This document shows positions 6,250-7,756 of a DNA stretch of 7,756 bases, one piece after another. The notes under the pieces are model-generated. The model did no database searches, was not told the origin of the DNA, and worked only from the letters and a program-made list of their open reading frames with translations. A program made the translations under genes and the position numbers. Within the stretch, counting starts at the first letter, position 1. Every line of letters starts with the position of its first letter. Location of the stretch: contig JASHUO010000006.1 of assembly GCA_030039975.1 (NCBI GenBank), forward strand, positions 1 through 7,756, read 5' to 3'. This stretch comes from Alphaproteobacteria bacterium. Lineage in GTDB: Bacteria; Pseudomonadota; Alphaproteobacteria; ATCC43930; CGMCC-115725.

Positions 6250-6989
6250 AGGCCACGCTCACGCGCTACGCACCGCTCTTGCTGCTGGCCGTGCTCTGGG
6301 AATTAGCACCACGCCTTGGCCTCATCGATCCGCAGACGCTGCCGCCGCTGAGCGCCGTGGTGCGGGCTTGGGTCGAACTGCTGCGAGACGGAGATCTCGC
6401 GACCAACGGGTTGTCTTCGTTGCAAAACCTGGTAGCAGGGCTCGCCCTGGGGATCGTCGTCGGTGTCGTCCTCGGCATCTCGATGGCGTGGTATCGGCCC
6501 GTCGAGGTGCTGATCAACCCGCTTATTCGCGTGCTCTACCCGTTGCCGCGTTCGGCGCTCATTCCGGTGATGATTTTATGGTTCGGTCTCGGCGCCGCCT
6601 CGAAGATCGCCGCCGTCTTTCTCGGCTGCCTGCTGCCGGTGGTGATCGGGGCCTTCAACGGCGCTCGCGGCGTCGAAGAGGTGCTGATCTGGTCCGCACT
6701 CGCCGCCGGCGCCAAGCGGCATCAGGTGCTGTGGGAAGTGGTGCTGCCGGCGGCGATGCCGGAGATCCTGGCCGGGGTCCGCAATGCCCTGGCACTCTCC
6801 TTCATCTTGCTGGTCGCGGCGGAGTTCATAATCAGCCAACGCGGCATGGGTTATCTCATTTCCTCTTATGGCGAGGGCGGGGCTTATGACGCAATGTTCG
6901 CCGGCGTGCTGACCGTCTCTGCCGTCGGGTTCTTTGCCGACCGCCTCTATCTCGCTCTGATGGGCTGGGCGCTCAGATGGCGAGGCTGA
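6246..6989 (+). CDS. NitT/TauT-family ABC importer, permease 1
   Basis: This is an inner-membrane subunit of the BPD-type permease family (SsuC/TauC-like), 247 residues. I see about six hydrophobic segments: roughly 8-26, 60-82, 103-116, 121-138, 181-198 and 217-237. The cytoplasmic coupling loop that contacts the ATPase is at about 150-177 (SALAAGAKRHQVLWEVVLPA, then MPEILAG), with the conserved glycine G155 and the LP-x-x-x-P pattern. ILWFG at 110-114 is shared with the second permease. The ATG overlaps the ATPase stop by 4 nt, with a modest GGAG 11 nt upstream. The 3' end overlaps permease 2 by 13 nt. Together with permease 2 it most likely forms a heterodimeric channel, whereas SsuC and TauC systems usually use one permease gene. 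Confidence 0.94.
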   Translation: MKATLTRYAPLLLLAVLWELAPRLGLIDPQTLPPLSAVVRAWVELLRDGDLATNGLSSLQNLVAGLALGIVVGVVLGISMAWYRPVEVLINPLIRVLYPLPRSALIPVMILWFGLGAASKIAAVFLGCLLPVVIGAFNGARGVEEVLIWSALAAGAKRHQVLWEVVLPAAMPEILAGVRNALALSFILLVAAEFIISQRGMGYLISSYGEGGAYDAMFAGVLTVSAVGFFADRLYLALMGWALRWRG

Positions 6990-7753
6990 CGGCCCTTATC
7001 CAGGGATTGCTGCGCTGGGTGTCCATTCTCGCGGTCCTTGCGGCATGGCAGGCTTTTGCCGAAGCGCATGTCGTCTCGAGCTTCCTCCTGCCCGCGTTTT
7101 CCACGGTTGTGGTGCGGCTTTATCACGATGTGACCTCGGGCGATATGGTGCTTGGTGTCTTCCTGACGCTTTATCGCGCCTTTGCCGGATTCGCTCTGGC
7201 CGGCATTGCCGGCATCGTCATCGGCATCCTTATTGCCCGCGTCCCCCTGATGCGCTGGTTCTTCGATCCCCTTGTCTCGATTGGTCTGCCGATGCCGAAG
7301 ATCGCCTTCCTGCCGGTGTTCATCCTCTGGTTCGGCGTCTTCGATGCGTCCAAGATTCTGATGGTTGCCTTTTCGGCCGTTTTCCCGGTGGTGGTGGCAT
7401 CCTGGGCCGCCGCCGAAAGCGTCGAGCCGCTTCTGCTCTGGTCGGCGCTCAGCCTCGGCGCCGGGCGCCGTCAGCTTCTCTGGGAGGTCGCGCTGCCCGC
7501 AGCGCTGCCACAGATCTTCACCGGCTTGCAGGTGGCAATGCCGATCGCGCTCATTGTCGAGATCATCAGCGAGATGGCGATGGGGGGCGAGGGGCTCGGC
7601 GGCTCGATCATGACAGAGATGCGATTCGCCGATTCGCCAGGAGTCTTCGCCGGTATCCTGGCGATTGCCATTGTCGGCGCAACGCTGGTCAAGGCGATGG
7701 AGGTGATCCGCCACCGGCTCCTCATCTGGCATCCCGAGGCCTTGGCAGGTTGA
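6977..7753 (+). CDS. NitT/TauT-family ABC importer, permease 2
   Basis: This is the second BPD-type permease of the same importer, 258 residues. Hydrophobic segments lie at about 10-28, 60-87, 108-121, 127-147, 186-200 and 223-240. The ATPase-contact loop at about 156-183 (SALSLGAGRRQLLWEVALPA, then ALPQIFTG) resembles the matching loop of permease 1 closely, indicating that the two genes are ancient duplicates. The start at 6977 lies 13 nt inside permease 1 and has a poor ribosome binding site, so it probably depends on coupled translation; a slightly later start cannot be excluded. The stop TGA ends 3 bases before the window edge, so whether the operon continues is unknown. Confidence 0.93.
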   Translation: MARLTALIQGLLRWVSILAVLAAWQAFAEAHVVSSFLLPAFSTVVVRLYHDVTSGDMVLGVFLTLYRAFAGFALAGIAGIVIGILIARVPLMRWFFDPLVSIGLPMPKIAFLPVFILWFGVFDASKILMVAFSAVFPVVVASWAAAESVEPLLLWSALSLGAGRRQLLWEVALPAALPQIFTGLQVAMPIALIVEIISEMAMGGEGLGGSIMTEMRFADSPGVFAGILAIAIVGATLVKAMEVIRHRLLIWHPEALAG

Positions 7754-7756
7754 GAC

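Noticed and set aside
6947..7732. Minus-strand open frame of 261 codons opposite permease 2
   Set aside because: The product is full of His, Asp, Arg and Gln, the typical shadow of a membrane-protein gene. The plus strand encodes a clear permease.
4457..7753. Specific naming as ssuABC or tauABC
   Set aside because: The family is clear, but two permease genes, no sulfonatase or taurine dioxygenase gene nearby and no diagnostic ligand residues leave the substrate open.

Overview
The window is GC-rich and tightly packed, with gene families and codon choice typical of an alphaproteobacterium. A member of the Hyphomicrobiales (Rhizobium/Bradyrhizobium-like) is the most natural guess, but no taxonomic marker is present. 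It holds two operons that diverge from a short intergenic region near 4.3-4.46 kb.

Left operon, minus strand, from about 4374 down past position 1: (i) a full-length cytoplasmic-type molybdopterin large subunit of the xanthine dehydrogenase/CoxL superfamily, with the form II-type loop PYRGAGR; (ii) a 139-bp gap holding a perfect 12-bp palindrome whose loop contains the stop codon of (i); (iii) a small subunit with two [2Fe-2S] clusters, of the IorA/NicA type; (iv) overlapping it by ATGA, an IorB-type molybdopterin subunit with a twin-arginine signal, cut off by the window edge after 445 residues. No FAD-binding (CoxM-type) subunit lies in the visible part. One iron-sulfur subunit is thus flanked by two quite different molybdenum-cofactor subunits, one apparently cytoplasmic and one apparently exported.

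Right operon, plus strand, 4457-7753: a complete NitT/TauT-type ABC importer in the order periplasmic binding protein, ATPase, permease 1, permease 2. Every junction overlaps (1, 4 and 13 nt), so the genes are probably translated as a coupled unit. A sigma70-like promoter (TTGACA, 18-nt spacer, GATATG) is proposed at 4354-4383. It lies inside the first codons of the divergent gene if that gene starts at 4374, which is one reason to suspect a later start at 4293.

The simplest joint reading is an uptake-and-oxidation module. The importer would bring in a small organic compound, possibly an N-heterocycle, aromatic acid or sulfonate-like anion, and the molybdenum hydroxylases would hydroxylate or oxidise it. 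The substrate cannot be read from the sequence. No regulator, mobile element, RNA gene or CRISPR array was seen.
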